Source of the DNA: Albifimbria verrucaria
Lineage: Eukaryota; Ascomycota; Sordariomycetes; Hypocreales; Stachybotryaceae
DNA: 64,000 bases
Direction of reading: 5' to 3'
Assembly (NCBI GenBank): GCA_020081605.1
Contig: JAHREC010000011.1
Coordinates: forward strand, 2,914,001-2,978,000
Below are positions 1 through 11,119 of the stretch, piece by piece. A model generated the notes under the pieces. The model made no database searches, was not told where the DNA came from, and saw only the letters and a program-made list of their open reading frames with translations. The position numbers were made by a program, and so were the translations under genes. Numbering within the stretch: position 1 is the first letter of the stretch; every line of letters begins with the position of its first letter.

Positions 1-2132
1 AGGATGTAGCTCTAGGATTTTATGGCCAGCCGACGCGTTACCTCTACGTGTCGTGAATTGACATCTATGAGGGTTAGTAGAATACGAATCACAAATTCAA
101 GAGCATGACACGAGACATTCACGTAACATATGTCATGTTAGCTGCTGTATACGCAACTTTAGACGCTAGAATCGGTACCGTTTCCCATCTGCTATAGAGC
201 TCTACCCTACATCACGAGTTTAAAACATCGGCCGAAGGGAGTGTCTTGGATTGGTGATGAGAGTCAACCTGCTATGCCCTTTATTCGGAGCAACGTACGG
301 AATGGGATCTAGGCTGAATCTGTCCCTGGCTCGTTGACCAAAACCTTCAGTGGATTGACTCGTTATTTGTTACTCAGGGATAGCCCGAGTCGAAGACTTC
401 ACCAATATTCCCATTGTAGGAATTCTAGCTACGTGTGCCGAGGTAGGCGATTCAACAAACCGTTGTTTGCTTCGGCGTTGTTCCTTGAAGGAGTGATAGT
501 CCCCTGCTAGATGCCCGTGTTGCCTCCAAAAGTCTTATTACATGTGGACCGAAGATGAGGTCAAGTGAGTCTAGCTTTGCCGTTCTACTCGAGAAAAATG
601 GATGAAAGGAAATGCCCAATCTCCAATTTGCCAGGCCTGGTTTGTTCTGTTTCGCTTTGTCGATGAGTTCCAGTCTTTTATGGGGAGTGACCCACAGCGG
701 ACCAACGTTGCTAGCCGCTAAGTTGTAAAAATCACCACTGCAAAACAAGGCTAGCAGGGTTTGTTAGTGCCTTGGTGAATTTTTTTTGCTCTATTTTTTC
801 CTTTTTCTGCCATTGCGGCAAGAAATTCTGCCGGCTGGGCGGTGAGAGCTGCCTTGCAGCTGCTATAAGTAGCCGCCTTACTCTCGTCCTTTCGATTTCT
901 TTTTCTTTTCTTCTTCACGTCGACAATACTTCAGTATGTCCCCCTACCTTTTCCATCATCACCATCGTCCAAGCGCCTTGCTAACAATCTTGCAGGAGAA
1001 TCATTTCTATAGTATTCGACCTTCTCTTGGTTCCCTAAAAGAGCCACAGATCCCACCCTGGTTGATGAGTGCATATCCTCGACACCCTAGAGTGAATACC
1101 TTGGTCCTCTCGCACTATCCGCAAGGATGGCGGTGACTTGCTCGTCAAGCCACTGTATAGAGAGTCGTTTCCCTCTTGATGATCTCGACCCTGTCCGCGG
1201 TCTGCCTTCGGGCGCGAGGATAGGGTGGGTGTTGATGGACGTCTGACAGGCATTTTTTTCATTGTGGTTCGAGGCTTGTCTCGGTCATGAAGAAGAATCC
1301 ATGTGCGATCAAAACTTCCAAGAAGGGGAAAAAGTTCCTATACACTTGTCCACCCATGTCATGCCGTCAACCTCTTGCGACTTACTCTCTTGGGCTGATG
1401 ATTACCGATGAGACCGTCGTGTTGAGTGCTTGAGACCGTTGAGGCAGGCCTTGGTCTTCAACTCGACCAGCTGTGCGTGGTGGACAGAGCCAAAGAGCAT
1501 AGTTGTGTCTATCCACGCACACCAATTCCTTCGGCGCACCAACATGGCCGATAGAGTCAGTCTTATCTTCAAATGCTGGTGTCGCAAACTGAATTGCTTG
1601 CTGTTTCTTCTCCCTCTCTTTTTGTTCATGAATCAGCTTGGTTAACATGAATCGCGGAGACTGACTGGCGCATCTCCGTCATGTAAGGCTGCAGTCATGG
1701 CCACGGAAGCCGACCCTTTTGCTCCCAATATCGAACCGGTAGTAATGGAGGAGTGACAGTGACATGGAGAAAGCTGGCCGCCACTTGCTCACATCACCAT
1801 ACATCCACGTCTTCAATGAAACATATTTGAGGAAAGTTAATTTACTTGGAGCATACGCTAGTTGGCAGATATAGACTCCTGATATTCTAATGATACACCC
1901 AATCAGAGGGCAATTGGTCTGTTTTTGCAAAGAGTGCTTACTGTAGAAATTACAGGGATATACTTAGTATATGGGGCTCAAGAACTTTTCAGGCAAACGT
2001 CAGGGCGGGAAGCCGCCGTACGACAATCTCATGCCTCACCTTCTGGACTGTCTTGGAACTACATGATTGTGCTTGATATTGATTACCCTCAAAGCCACCA
2101 TCTTCAAATAGCGGGTACCACATTGTTAAATC
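1..2132. other. No recognisable gene
   Basis: Only short overlapping open frames on both strands, none with a recognisable motif. A 30-codon stretch from about 1287 has a Lys-rich Cys-containing look but is too short to call. The last 200 bases are probably the 5' leader of the HET gene that follows. Confidence 0.5.
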
Positions 2133-4244
2133 ATGCAAGATTCGTCGGAAGCTTTATGCCCATCCTGTCAAAAGATAAACCTCGACAGCCTGTTCGGACA
2201 AATACCTTACACAGCTTCTCTTGAAAAGGAACCGGTCTTGATTCTGGAAAGAAAGCTCGGGTGGAGAGATTCAACATGTCCCCTCTGTGTCTTCTTTTTC
2301 GAGATGCTCGCTGATGAGGAGAGGGAATCCTCCGACACAGTCTTTATCTTCAGGTACTGTTCAGCTCAAAGAAATGGTGCAACCAACTCGTCGTTAAATA
2401 CAGGCAAATTTGATACTCGGACAGCTTTGTTGTCTACTACAAAACAAGGCGTACAAATAACATGGAATAAGCCGTTAATAAACTACAGCAAGGCACCTGA
2501 AGTTCCAGTACTTATTGACAGTACTCGTGTGGATTATCCGGCGTTGGTAACATGGGTTGAAAAGGCACGGCGATTCGAAAGGGATCCCATGGAAACCCTG
2601 CCAGTTTCTGTGATTGATTGTCATACCCGCGAGATAATAGCAGTGCAAGGCCCACTGGATTATGTTGCTCTTAGCTATGTATGGGGCGCCACTGTCCAAC
2701 AGGCTGCTCCTGACAGTAAGATATTGCCCCTTCATCTTCCACGCACAGTAGAAGACGCAATGGCTGTCGTCAGAGAGCTTGGTCTTCGCTACCTTTGGGT
2801 CGATAGATACTGTCTGGATCAAATGAACAAGGCTGAGTTCCAAACACAACTCAATCTCATGGCCGACATCTACAGGCACGCCTTGATGACCATCATCGGA
2901 GCAGCTGGCTCTAATGCAGATTATGGACTACCCGGCGTAGGTTCCCGTCCTCGGATCAAACAGCCTAGTATCAGACTCGGCGACTACACGCTTTGGTCAT
3001 CCATGTCAGATCCACGAGATGTAGTAAAAAAGAGCAAGTGGATGACTCGTGCTTGGACTCACCAGGAAGGAGTTTTTTCATGGAACTGGATCGCCTTTAC
3101 GGATGAGCAGGTTTTCTTCCAGCGCTCAAACAAAGAGTTGGCGAACATGGAGCGTGGGTGGAAAACCTCATCTGAGATGTTTCCTTATGGAGGCTTGGGA
3201 GCTGATGCCAACTGCCCTTTACTGCAGATGTTTGACAATATATGGGCAAACGAAGGGGCAGTGCACATGTTACTGGCGCAGTATACTGCTCGAAGTTTAA
3301 CATACCAGATGGATGCATTGAATGGGGCACTGGGTCTTTTGAAGCGATGTGGTAACGGCCCATACCCCATGAACCATTACTTCGGAATCCCTGTCCTAGG
3401 ACCACTGGTCAGTCATCGCAAGGCTATGGGGCGAGACCTAAGTCGAACGTGGACGTTGACTGAGGCCCTCCTGGCAGGACTGTGCTGGACTTCGAATGGG
3501 AGTGGCCAACGAAGGCCTGGATTTCCGAGTTGGTCGTGGACTGGCTGGCAAGCAATTTACAGAAAACCTACCTGGTGTTTTCTGTACCAGGGCCCATCCT
3601 ACAAGAGTTCGATCACAGCCAAGTTATCTGTTAAGACTGCCGAAGTATTGATGGACTGGGAAACCATGTGTAATACCAGAAACTGGGATATCCACGAGGA
3701 CCTCACCTCTCTACCACAAGAGCTATACATCCAAGCCCCGACCATCCCACTCATCATCTGTCAAGACCCTAGATCTGCTGGAGGACCTGTATACGGCCAT
3801 GCGGCGAAAGCTGATCGCATGAAATGGTGCGCTATATTCACAGCTCAAGATTGTGATATTCTTGTTGAGGTCGATATAGTCGACGAAGCTGTTGATGCAG
3901 CTCTCTTGGATTCAGAATCTATTTTACTCAAAGGTATTTTACTCCGCAAAATCGACTTAGAAAAAGTGAAGGATAGTCCAGAAAGGGGTATCAACGAAGT
4001 TTGGGTGTTTGCTCTCATTGTTAGAGAGGACGAAGATGGGATGACTCGAGTAGGGAGCTTAGAATTAAGAGCTGATAACTACTTTGCGCGATGGAGGGAG
4101 CAAATCCACCATACCACCACGAAGACTGACAATTATTGGCTTCACAGCAACCTTATAGAATACGAGGACTGCGCGGAGTGCAGGGTGGTGGCAATGGAAG
4201 CAATTGTAAAAGAACAGCAAGACGATATTACGAAAGTAGTTTAG
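2133..4244 (+). CDS. HET-domain (heterokaryon incompatibility) protein
   Basis: Single-exon frame of 703 residues starting at an ATG. HET proteins are fungal allorecognition or cell-death regulators; nothing here shows the partner. Visible features: an N-terminal pair of CxxC motifs (CPSC near residue 9, CPLC near 50), common at the start of long HET proteins. The HET domain starts at YVALSYVWG (about residue 178), then LRYLWVDRYCLDQ (about 217-229, usually LWVDaICINQ) and MADIYRHALMTIIGAAG (about 243-259). GFPSWSWTGWQ lies near residue 470, as is usual C-terminal to the domain. The His/Cys-poor C-terminal half is family-typical in length. No frameshift or intron is needed. The next gene is another HET protein of a different subtype, so these are not recent duplicates. 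The family call is firm; the function is unknown. Confidence 0.9.
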   Translation: MQDSSEALCPSCQKINLDSLFGQIPYTASLEKEPVLILERKLGWRDSTCPLCVFFFEMLADEERESSDTVFIFRYCSAQRNGATNSSLNTGKFDTRTALLSTTKQGVQITWNKPLINYSKAPEVPVLIDSTRVDYPALVTWVEKARRFERDPMETLPVSVIDCHTREIIAVQGPLDYVALSYVWGATVQQAAPDSKILPLHLPRTVEDAMAVVRELGLRYLWVDRYCLDQMNKAEFQTQLNLMADIYRHALMTIIGAAGSNADYGLPGVGSRPRIKQPSIRLGDYTLWSSMSDPRDVVKKSKWMTRAWTHQEGVFSWNWIAFTDEQVFFQRSNKELANMERGWKTSSEMFPYGGLGADANCPLLQMFDNIWANEGAVHMLLAQYTARSLTYQMDALNGALGLLKRCGNGPYPMNHYFGIPVLGPLVSHRKAMGRDLSRTWTLTEALLAGLCWTSNGSGQRRPGFPSWSWTGWQAIYRKPTWCFLYQGPSYKSSITAKLSVKTAEVLMDWETMCNTRNWDIHEDLTSLPQELYIQAPTIPLIICQDPRSAGGPVYGHAAKADRMKWCAIFTAQDCDILVEVDIVDEAVDAALLDSESILLKGILLRKIDLEKVKDSPERGINEVWVFALIVREDEDGMTRVGSLELRADNYFARWREQIHHTTTKTDNYWLHSNLIEYEDCAECRVVAMEAIVKEQQDDITKVV

Positions 4245-5041
4245 GGTTGTGCTTTCTTTATGGTTTGATTAGAGCAATGCTTGATGCCATTTAATACAGG
4301 CCCCTTGGCTTCCTGGCTCCCAACCGATCATTATCTGTGTATCGTGACTGAAAACTAGATATATATCTTCTTTCTTCTTGTTGAGGTTTTGCTATTGGCT
4401 TCAGAAAATATTGGATATGGTCGCAATTAGCTTCACGCTTCCTCGGCTGCTTTATGTGGGAAAGAGATTGTTATCTTCCGATATAAATACCGAGACGATC
4501 TTGCAGCTTTCACGTGGACCGTCCAGGTGCTACTAATTCCTTGGCCAACTCCGCGTATGCGCACCTGGGGCCCCGGTGCAAGGCTGCTGGCGTCATTCAA
4601 GATGCACTTTCACAAGCCAGAGCCAGGAAAACTAATGCAGCTGATATGATCAGCCAGCCGCCTTGTGGCGGGTACAAGGATCTGAGAGCCACGAACTGGT
4701 ACTCGATGACAGCTGTGTCAGACTGTTACTTACATGTACTTGCCAGATTTCGCCGCGCCAACACAGTCACCATTTTGTCTGAGCTGAAAATCGATAGTCG
4801 TTAGCGTGACAATTGTGCAATTATATATGCAATAGATACAAACACCTACAGAATCTTACGTCGGTTAAGTGAGGGGCTTCATTGCTTAGCAACAGGGATT
4901 TGTTCTGAGGAACCTGAGAATTCGATATGAGCAAAACCCTACTCAAGTTTTGACCTCATAGGCATCAGGTTAACATCTCCATATACTCAACAATGGTTTT
5001 GCATATGCTTGCCATTGGTGCAGTTGCCGTTGAGGGCTCGT
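4245..5041. other. Intergenic, no gene seen
   Basis: 3' region of the first HET gene and 5' region of the second. The longest open frame (4514-4804) has no ATG at its start and no familiar motif. Confidence 0.5.
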
Positions 5042-6912
5042 ATGTACCGAGAACTACAAGAGGAACGACGGCGAGAGCGCAACACGGCAACAACTGTGCA
5101 GCCGTCTACAACATCGCGAGAACTTTACCACGAAATCGGATTAGACGAATCAGCCCCTTCCCCATATAACCTGCATGATTTATACAAGCAGATACCTATC
5201 ACAGGCCGTCAAATCCGTATACTTGTTCTTCAACCAGGAGCCTTCTGCGACAGCCTCCAGTGCACGCTAGAGGCAGGCAATGTGGATTGCTCCGAGTATG
5301 AAGCGCTCTCCTACACATGGGGTACCCTCACAGACACCCGCAACATGACCGTAGGGGAGTTAATGCCATCATCGGAGAGAACCTGTACCATGCACTGAAA
5401 TATCTACGTCACCCTGTCGGTGGCAGCCCTCGTAGATTATGGGTCGATGCTATCTGCATCAACCAGGAACCAGGAAATGCAGAAGTGAACGAGCAAGTAC
5501 CTATGATGGGAGATATTTATATGGAAGCGTGCAGAGTGCTTATTTGGCTTGGAGAGTCAGATAAAAAGAGTGTGGCGGCTCTCGCTCATTTTCGGAGTAT
5601 AAATGACGGCACTCTAACGTCGGATAGCATGTTGCAAGACTACAGCTTCAATAAGGAGAGGTGGTTGGATTTTGGTGACTCATTGCTTTGTCGTGAGTGG
5701 TTCACGCGGGTGTGGACTGTTCAAGAGTTTGTTTGTGCACGCGAAGTTCGATTTATCTGTGGTATGGACTCGGCCCCGGTGAGCTTTTCGGCATGATTGG
5801 ACTACTTGGTAGGTCTCATGGTCTTCAACTCACTCGATCGCGACCTCTCATGCGAGAAAACAATTCTGCAATATTAGAGGACATGTCAATGATCATTGCT
5901 TGTCAACAACTCTATCGGTCTGGCGAGGGTATGGAACACCTCGGCAAGTGGATTGTTCAATTCGCCCATAGAAGCTGCAAAAACCCCGCGGATCACATAT
6001 ATGGCTTCATGGCACTGGATAAGAAAGCACCTATCAACCCAGATCATACTGTGCCATGGCAGACTCTGTATCAAGACGTTACTGAGTATATGATCCAACA
6101 CCACATGGCGCTCGACTACATACTGGTTGGCCAAGGGATTGGTCGGGATAGTTCCCTACCTAGCTGGGTGCCTGATCTTCATAGCACCTCACGTGGTTTC
6201 CAAGATATTCTTCCTAGGCTTAATGTGCACAAGCCTGTTTTCAACGCGAGCTCCTCACGACTGCCCAGTGTAAAAATCATTGGCGACTGCCTGGAGGCGG
6301 GCGGTCGGACTTTCAAGAAGATCATAGCTCTAAGCCACACGCATGATGATAGTGAACACTGCTTGCAAGAATCACGCCAGATTGCCTATGGCCCATCCTA
6401 CAGCCAACAACACAAACTGTATCCATGTGCTCATGGCCACAGTTACAAGCAAGCCTTCAGCCACACACTGACGATGGGACTAAACTTCGAAGGAGAGAGA
6501 CGCAGTAATTGGGATGGATTAAACATGGAAAGACATCCGCCATCCTCTTTCGCAACAGAACTACCAACCAACGAGCGGCTAAGAAGCTTCCAGACGAAAC
6601 TTGCTCAAAGTGAAATAAAATGGCGGATAGCCCGACGCTTCGCCCTCATGGAAGGCGGTTACATGGGACTCGTTCCGCATCGGGCTGAGATTGGTGATAG
6701 GGTAGTGGTGCTGGAGGGTGCCAGTCTGCCAATGATTGTACGACATCATCCATGGCGAAAGGTCACGACACCTTAATCGGTGCCTGGTGAGTTCATCCTC
6801 TTGATCTGTATTTTGTCAAATCAACTGATGAAGTAGCTATGTCCATGGTATTATGGATGGTGAATGTTTTGATGAGAGTTTGGGACATTATTGTACGGTA
6901 AAGCTATGCTGA
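5042..6912 (+). CDS. Second HET-domain protein, frame broken twice at homopolymers
   Basis: HET protein of the short subtype. The ATG at 5042 gives MYRELQEERRRER. The HET domain carries YEALSYTWG (about 5301), RLWVDAICINQ (about 5435) and MGDIYMEACRVLIWLGES (about 5507). HGNKNPADHIYGF-like and LPSWVPDL blocks follow, and the C-terminal GD/GACYVHGIMDGE block of the family lies in the last exon (6837-6912). Two introns fit: 5779-5879 (GTGAGC...TTAGAG) and 6787-6836 (GTGAGT...AAGTAG, 50 nt). The frame breaks twice, at the G run 5354-5357 and the A run 6758-6760. One extra base in each restores the conserved reading, so consensus error is more likely than gene death. A genuine pseudogene remains possible. 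Function beyond incompatibility-type signalling cannot be inferred. Confidence 0.78.
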
Positions 6913-8067
6913 ATGCGTAGTTAAGAAGTAGGATGATGAAGGTAATTTGCAATTCACCAACGCGCATTTTAGTTGATAACAATAATCCCTATATGTGGCG
7001 TATATGAAGAAGATACTTATAGGCTTGCATAACCAAAAGGATGCTCATGACGCAAAAGCATCCGCCAATGCTTTTCCTTGGTTGAACCTAAGCCTGAGAG
7101 TAGAGGATGGTTGATTGTACTTCTTTTCTCGCGCCTTCAGTCTCACTACAACATGCCTGGCTTCCACAGAGCTTATAACAAGATAAATTCGATGACCTTG
7201 GGAGAAGCCGCGCTGAAACCCCATGAAATGCGAGGGATTCTGTTACAGTGGCACTTTCATACTTGTTCTACGCCTATCAAGTTAGTGAATCGTGACGAGG
7301 ACAAACCGCAGTGATCAATTCAAGAAGACATCGAACTCAGGGGAACAGCAAACAAACTCCGTTGCTACCCTGTTGGGCGATCGTATTATGACACTACCAT
7401 ATGCCCCTAGATTTCTCGTATTGTTTCAAGTACACCTTTGATGTAGCAGATAAAATTCCATGAATTGCCCTTTAGGACACCACCCCTGGCCTAATATGGT
7501 GAAGTACAGTACACAATGAATTATTACTAATTGATGTGGCAGAGATCTCTGTCTCAATCTTGTTACATTGTCTCACTTGCATTTACAGTATATACATGTC
7601 TGGCGATGGTCAATTTACAGATATGGTGTGGCTGATGGCTATTTCCAAAATTGGAGCCTTAACCTATTTGGTAATTGCAAGAATTGAATCTTGTGAATGA
7701 TCCCAGACTCAAGATAAATAGGAAAGAAGAATATCTTGATATGAAGAGAATTCCTTATTCTCTTGTCATGGCCTCCTGAATAGTTCACACTATCCAATCT
7801 ATGTTTCAAATGACCTTCCAGTAAGACATTCCAAGAGTCACGCGGGACTCACTCATAGAATAGACCAATTATGTATGCAAGCAAACATAAATGACGTTGA
7901 AATGGTTAGTGAGTCTAGGATTGAGGAATTTAGACACGTTAACTTGACAGATAGTGAACCCACTGAATCGGATATAAAGCTGGGGTTTCCGCTCCAGTTG
8001 GACTTGAGCCTTCCCTTCACCTCCATTCGAAACTTAACACTTCATTTGACTCTTCACAATATTCGTC
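6913..8067. other. Intergenic, AT-rich, no gene seen
   Basis: No frame with recognisable content. The last 60-80 bases before 8068 are pyrimidine-rich and look like the promoter and leader of the small secreted protein gene. An open frame at 7875-8147 overlaps that leader but has no coding character. Confidence 0.45.
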
Positions 8068-8640
8068 ATGCTCATGTACAACTTGTTACCAATATTTTTT
8101 CTAAGTGCGTTTGCAACTGCACAAGACAGTTCTACAACTGCACCTGAGATCGTAAGCTCTAAGTAGGCTTTCCTAGACTTGAATACTAACAGCAATTTAG
8201 GCCATAATTTACCGCCAGGAGAATTACTTACAGAAGAGCAAGGGTCAAGAAATTCCCATCAATAATAGATGTGTCAAGATTTCAGGTGAAATGTAGTATA
8301 TCGTGAATCTAGGTTGAGATTGTTGAGCTAATATAGTCGATAGTCCCACTGTTAAATCTATTCGGTTTCCTAAAGGCCCTTACAAGTGCTATTTCTGGTA
8401 AGTTATAGGTTCCTGTTATAGATCCAAGAATGGAGACTTTCTAAATATCGTAGGGAAGGATATTGCGACGACCTCATCGAGTCAGTAACGGGGAGTCAGA
8501 GGACGCTCGACATAGAAGCCGACAGTATTTATTGTTTCAAAATCGAGGAGGAACCCTCCGATGAACCCTCTGATGAACCCTCTGATGAGCCCTCTGGAGA
8601 ACCCTCTGGAGAACCCTCTGAAGAACCCTCTGACCAATAA
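8068..8640 (+). CDS. Small secreted four-cysteine protein, crystallin-like pattern, EPSD repeat tail
   Basis: Four exons, 138 residues: 8068-8151, 8201-8285, 8337-8397, 8454-8640. Introns of 49, 51 and 56 nt have clean signals (GTAAGC/ATACTAACAGC; GTGAAA/GAGCTAAT; GTAAGT/TTCTAAAT). Splicing keeps one frame throughout without any correction. The product starts MLMYNLLPIFFLSAFATA, a signal peptide with cleavage likely after the Ala-rich end; the ATG at 8074 could also serve. The mature part has four cysteines in the order RCVKI, YKCYFW, YCDDL, IYCFKI. This resembles the beta/gamma-crystallin-like pattern of many fungal small secreted proteins (C-x(n)-C-x-F-x-x-x-x-C-x(n)-C). The last 30 residues are acidic tetrapeptide repeats of EPSD/EPSG/EPSE. 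It is likely extracellular, possibly an effector or wall-associated protein. The role is inferred only from architecture. Confidence 0.8.
8552..8635 (+). repeat. 12-bp tandem repeat coding EPSD/EPSG units
   Basis: Seven copies of a GAACCCTCTGAT-like unit, in frame with exon 4 of the secreted protein. Units differ by single bases (GAT, GGA, GAA in the last codon). Copy number of such units often varies between strains. Confidence 0.9.
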
Positions 8641-9504
8641 GTAATCCGTTCCGATGAGCCTCAATATAAGTAGAGCATTCTCTATCTAGAAAGTATTTGT
8701 TAAAAGTTGTGGGACACCGTTACTGTTCAATGGAGAGATGGTGTCCAATGGTCTGAAATTGCGCAGTATAAGGAAGATGTTATATATGACTGTCGTACCG
8801 TCAAGCTCAGTGAGACAAAACGTTGGTAAAAGTGTTACTGAGCATTTGGTCACTCAGGGTCACTAACATGAGGTGCAAATTTGCAAAGCTTACGCGAGGT
8901 AAGGTCACTGCACCGCATAACCAACGATATGAAGAACGTTCACGTCATATTATTGCAGTCAATATAATGATTTATGCTTGACGATTATTTCATATTTTAA
9001 AATTTTTTATCCAAGCTGAACATGCGGCGCTTTAACCTGAGCCAACGTGAACCACCTGAGTCGGATAGACAGCTGATGGTTTGCCATACTGAGTCCAACT
9101 GAGTAAGACTCCTTTGATTTGGTCCTAGCCAAATATAGGGCAATCCTGATGAGGTTTGTGAGACTTGACTGGAATAGGAGTTTTATTTGAAGTCTCGTTT
9201 CGTGTGGGATCAGCCTTGTCTCTATAAAGAGAAAGACTGCCAAGTCGGCCATGGCTGGAAGCAATTCGCGAGGTGATTCTGTGTTCTCAAGAATAAAGTA
9301 TAACACGCACATAATCACCAACATGTTGTGGATACATGAAATATTTTCTCGTTGTACCTGAAATACTCTCCTTTGACTGCGCAGTTCTTGATAACCTAGA
9401 TCGATATGCACAGAACAAGCTGTTATACTACGTAGAGCCTCCTTTGTGGCATTTGATACTCATGACAAACATGTATCTGTCTTGTTTGGTTTCTAGCCCA
9501 ATAT
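8641..9504. other. Gene-poor; one coding-like stub at 8715-8829
   Basis: The stretch 8715-8829 reads as VTVQWRDGVQW...YDCRTVKLSETKRW and a stop, with coding-like composition, but has no start and no clear donor upstream. It could be a remnant or an unrecognised last exon. The rest, including a 134-codon minus-strand frame at 9007-9411 that lacks an initial ATG, shows nothing recognisable. Confidence 0.35.
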
Positions 9505-10385
9505 ATGCAGGTCAGCCTCGACTTTCTAAATCGGGCCTCGTGGCAACGTAACACGTATCACTACAAAAAAGCGATGGAGCACATAAGCACCAGACCATGG
9601 ACTTCTCCGAAACAGACAAGTTGTCCTTTCTACTGCCAATCGAATGCCAAAATGTATGCCCTTGGATCCAATACTATAGATTCGATCAATTCCATTCCTG
9701 GTTTGTTTATCTCAGAGTAGTACCATCATACCCCTGCCCCAGCCCCATGCTATGAATTTGGAGCCGCTGACGAAGAACATTAAACAGCATCACAACAGCA
9801 CGATCCCCAGAAACTCTTGCCAACCATGGGATCAGCCATATACTCAGTGTGATGGGCAAGCTGGAATTCCCGAATGACCCTGGCGTTAACAAAGCCCTGG
9901 ACATACAGTTTCTTCATCTGGACATTGAAGACAACCCGTACGAGGATCTTCTCATGTCACTGGACGGTCTGTGCGCCTGGCTTGAGGATGCACTCAGAAC
10001 AAGTAAAGGACAAGCCGGAGTTCTGGTGCACTGCATTCAAGGTATTTCCCGTAGTGGAGCCGTTGTCATTGCATACCTGATGCGCACCCACAACATTGGG
10101 TTCTACGAAGCTCTTCACGTAGCGCAGCGCTCGCGACCTCTTATCCATCCAAATAGTGGGTTCTCCGAACAACTACGGCTTTGGGAGCAGTTAGGGTACA
10201 CCATTTTCGAGGAGACGAGCCGAGATGACGAACAAGGCGGCGTTCCCAAAGTGAAACAGCAATATAAGGATTGGAAAGCAAACAGGGGTACTCTTCTTTC
10301 CAAAGAGGCAGAGTTGAAGCAAGAGCATATAAGAAAAACCATGGTCGATGTGTTCATGCAGTTTCGTAGGCCAAAAGGAGAATAG
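9505..10385 (+). CDS. Dual-specificity protein phosphatase
   Basis: Dephosphorylates phospho-Tyr/Ser/Thr on proteins; the substrate is unknown. Two exons fit: from about 9505 (the start could also be ATG 9574 or 9651) to 9716, then 9788-10385, with an intron GTAGTA...TTAAACAG. Joining gives the family's N-terminal block IPGLFISDITTA, then ETLANHGISHILSV and QFLHLDIEDNP. The P-loop HCIQGISRSGAVVIAYLM (Cys-x5-Arg) is at about 10030. A general-acid Asp is available in DIEDNPYEDLL upstream. The YEALHVAQRSRPLIHPNSGF block after the loop is typical. The C-terminus is a charged, Lys/Glu-rich helix of about 60 residues. There is no signal peptide, so it is probably cytosolic or nuclear. The 5' end is the weak point of the model. 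Confidence 0.85.
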
Positions 10386-11119
10386 GAAGCAGCATGGCAG
10401 CAGCCTCGACTGATAAAGGTAGCACGAAATTTACATTTAGCCAAGATATTGCAGAGCCCATGGCCGAAGAAGAAGGCAGTGCAACATCCACGGTCATCAC
10501 AATGCATCAAGTCAGTAAAGGTCACATGGAGCCTCTGCCCGACTGTTGGGATAGTGCCCAACACCAGCTTTGGCGGTAATGAAGGTATAGACAAACAAGA
10601 AAAAAAAATCAAGAAAAGGCAATGTTGTTTAGAATTAGTTGTAGTACTGTATTATGCTCAGGGAAAGATAAAAACCTCAAATCTTTCTAAGGGCTTATCT
10701 GGCATAATCTTCTTGTGATAATTAGAGTCTACCCTACTCCAGTAGCCAGTGATACGGTGGTCTGCTGTGTACATATCTCAATGTAAATCCGAATAAAGAA
10801 AGATATTTCTCGACCGAGTAAAACAGGGCAAAGCAAGTTGAGTCGATGCATTGTATGAAATAAGAACGAAGGAGAAACAGTTTATTGAATCTATCTGTAC
10901 ATGTTTTCATCTAAGCATATTCATTCCATAGAACGTCAATATGACGCGACATGGTTGACGTCGTCTGTTCTGGTGACATCATAGAAGCATCTCATTCTGA
11001 GGCCACGAAGAATTACAAACCACACAACCACCACACAACCTACATTCTTATCAAGCATTTTCATCGAAGCTCAAACTCGCGATAATACAACCAGATATCC
11101 TTGGGGACGAATAAAACAC
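10386..11119. other. Intergenic
   Basis: 3' region of the phosphatase and promoter of the hydrolase. Open frames at 10394-10579 and 10449-10718 show no family features and are probably untranslated sequence. Confidence 0.5.

Noticed and set aside
1287..1380. Possible GRF-type zinc-finger remnant (MKKNPCAIKTSKKGKKF...TCP)
   Set aside because: Only about 30 codons, ligand spacing incomplete, and no continuation on either side.
7875..8147. 90-codon open frame over the start of the small secreted protein
   Set aside because: It overlaps exon 1 in another frame and has no family feature, while the exon 1 frame continues through three good introns.
9007..9411. 134-codon minus-strand frame
   Set aside because: Begins without an ATG, has no recognised domain, and lies in AT-rich flank.
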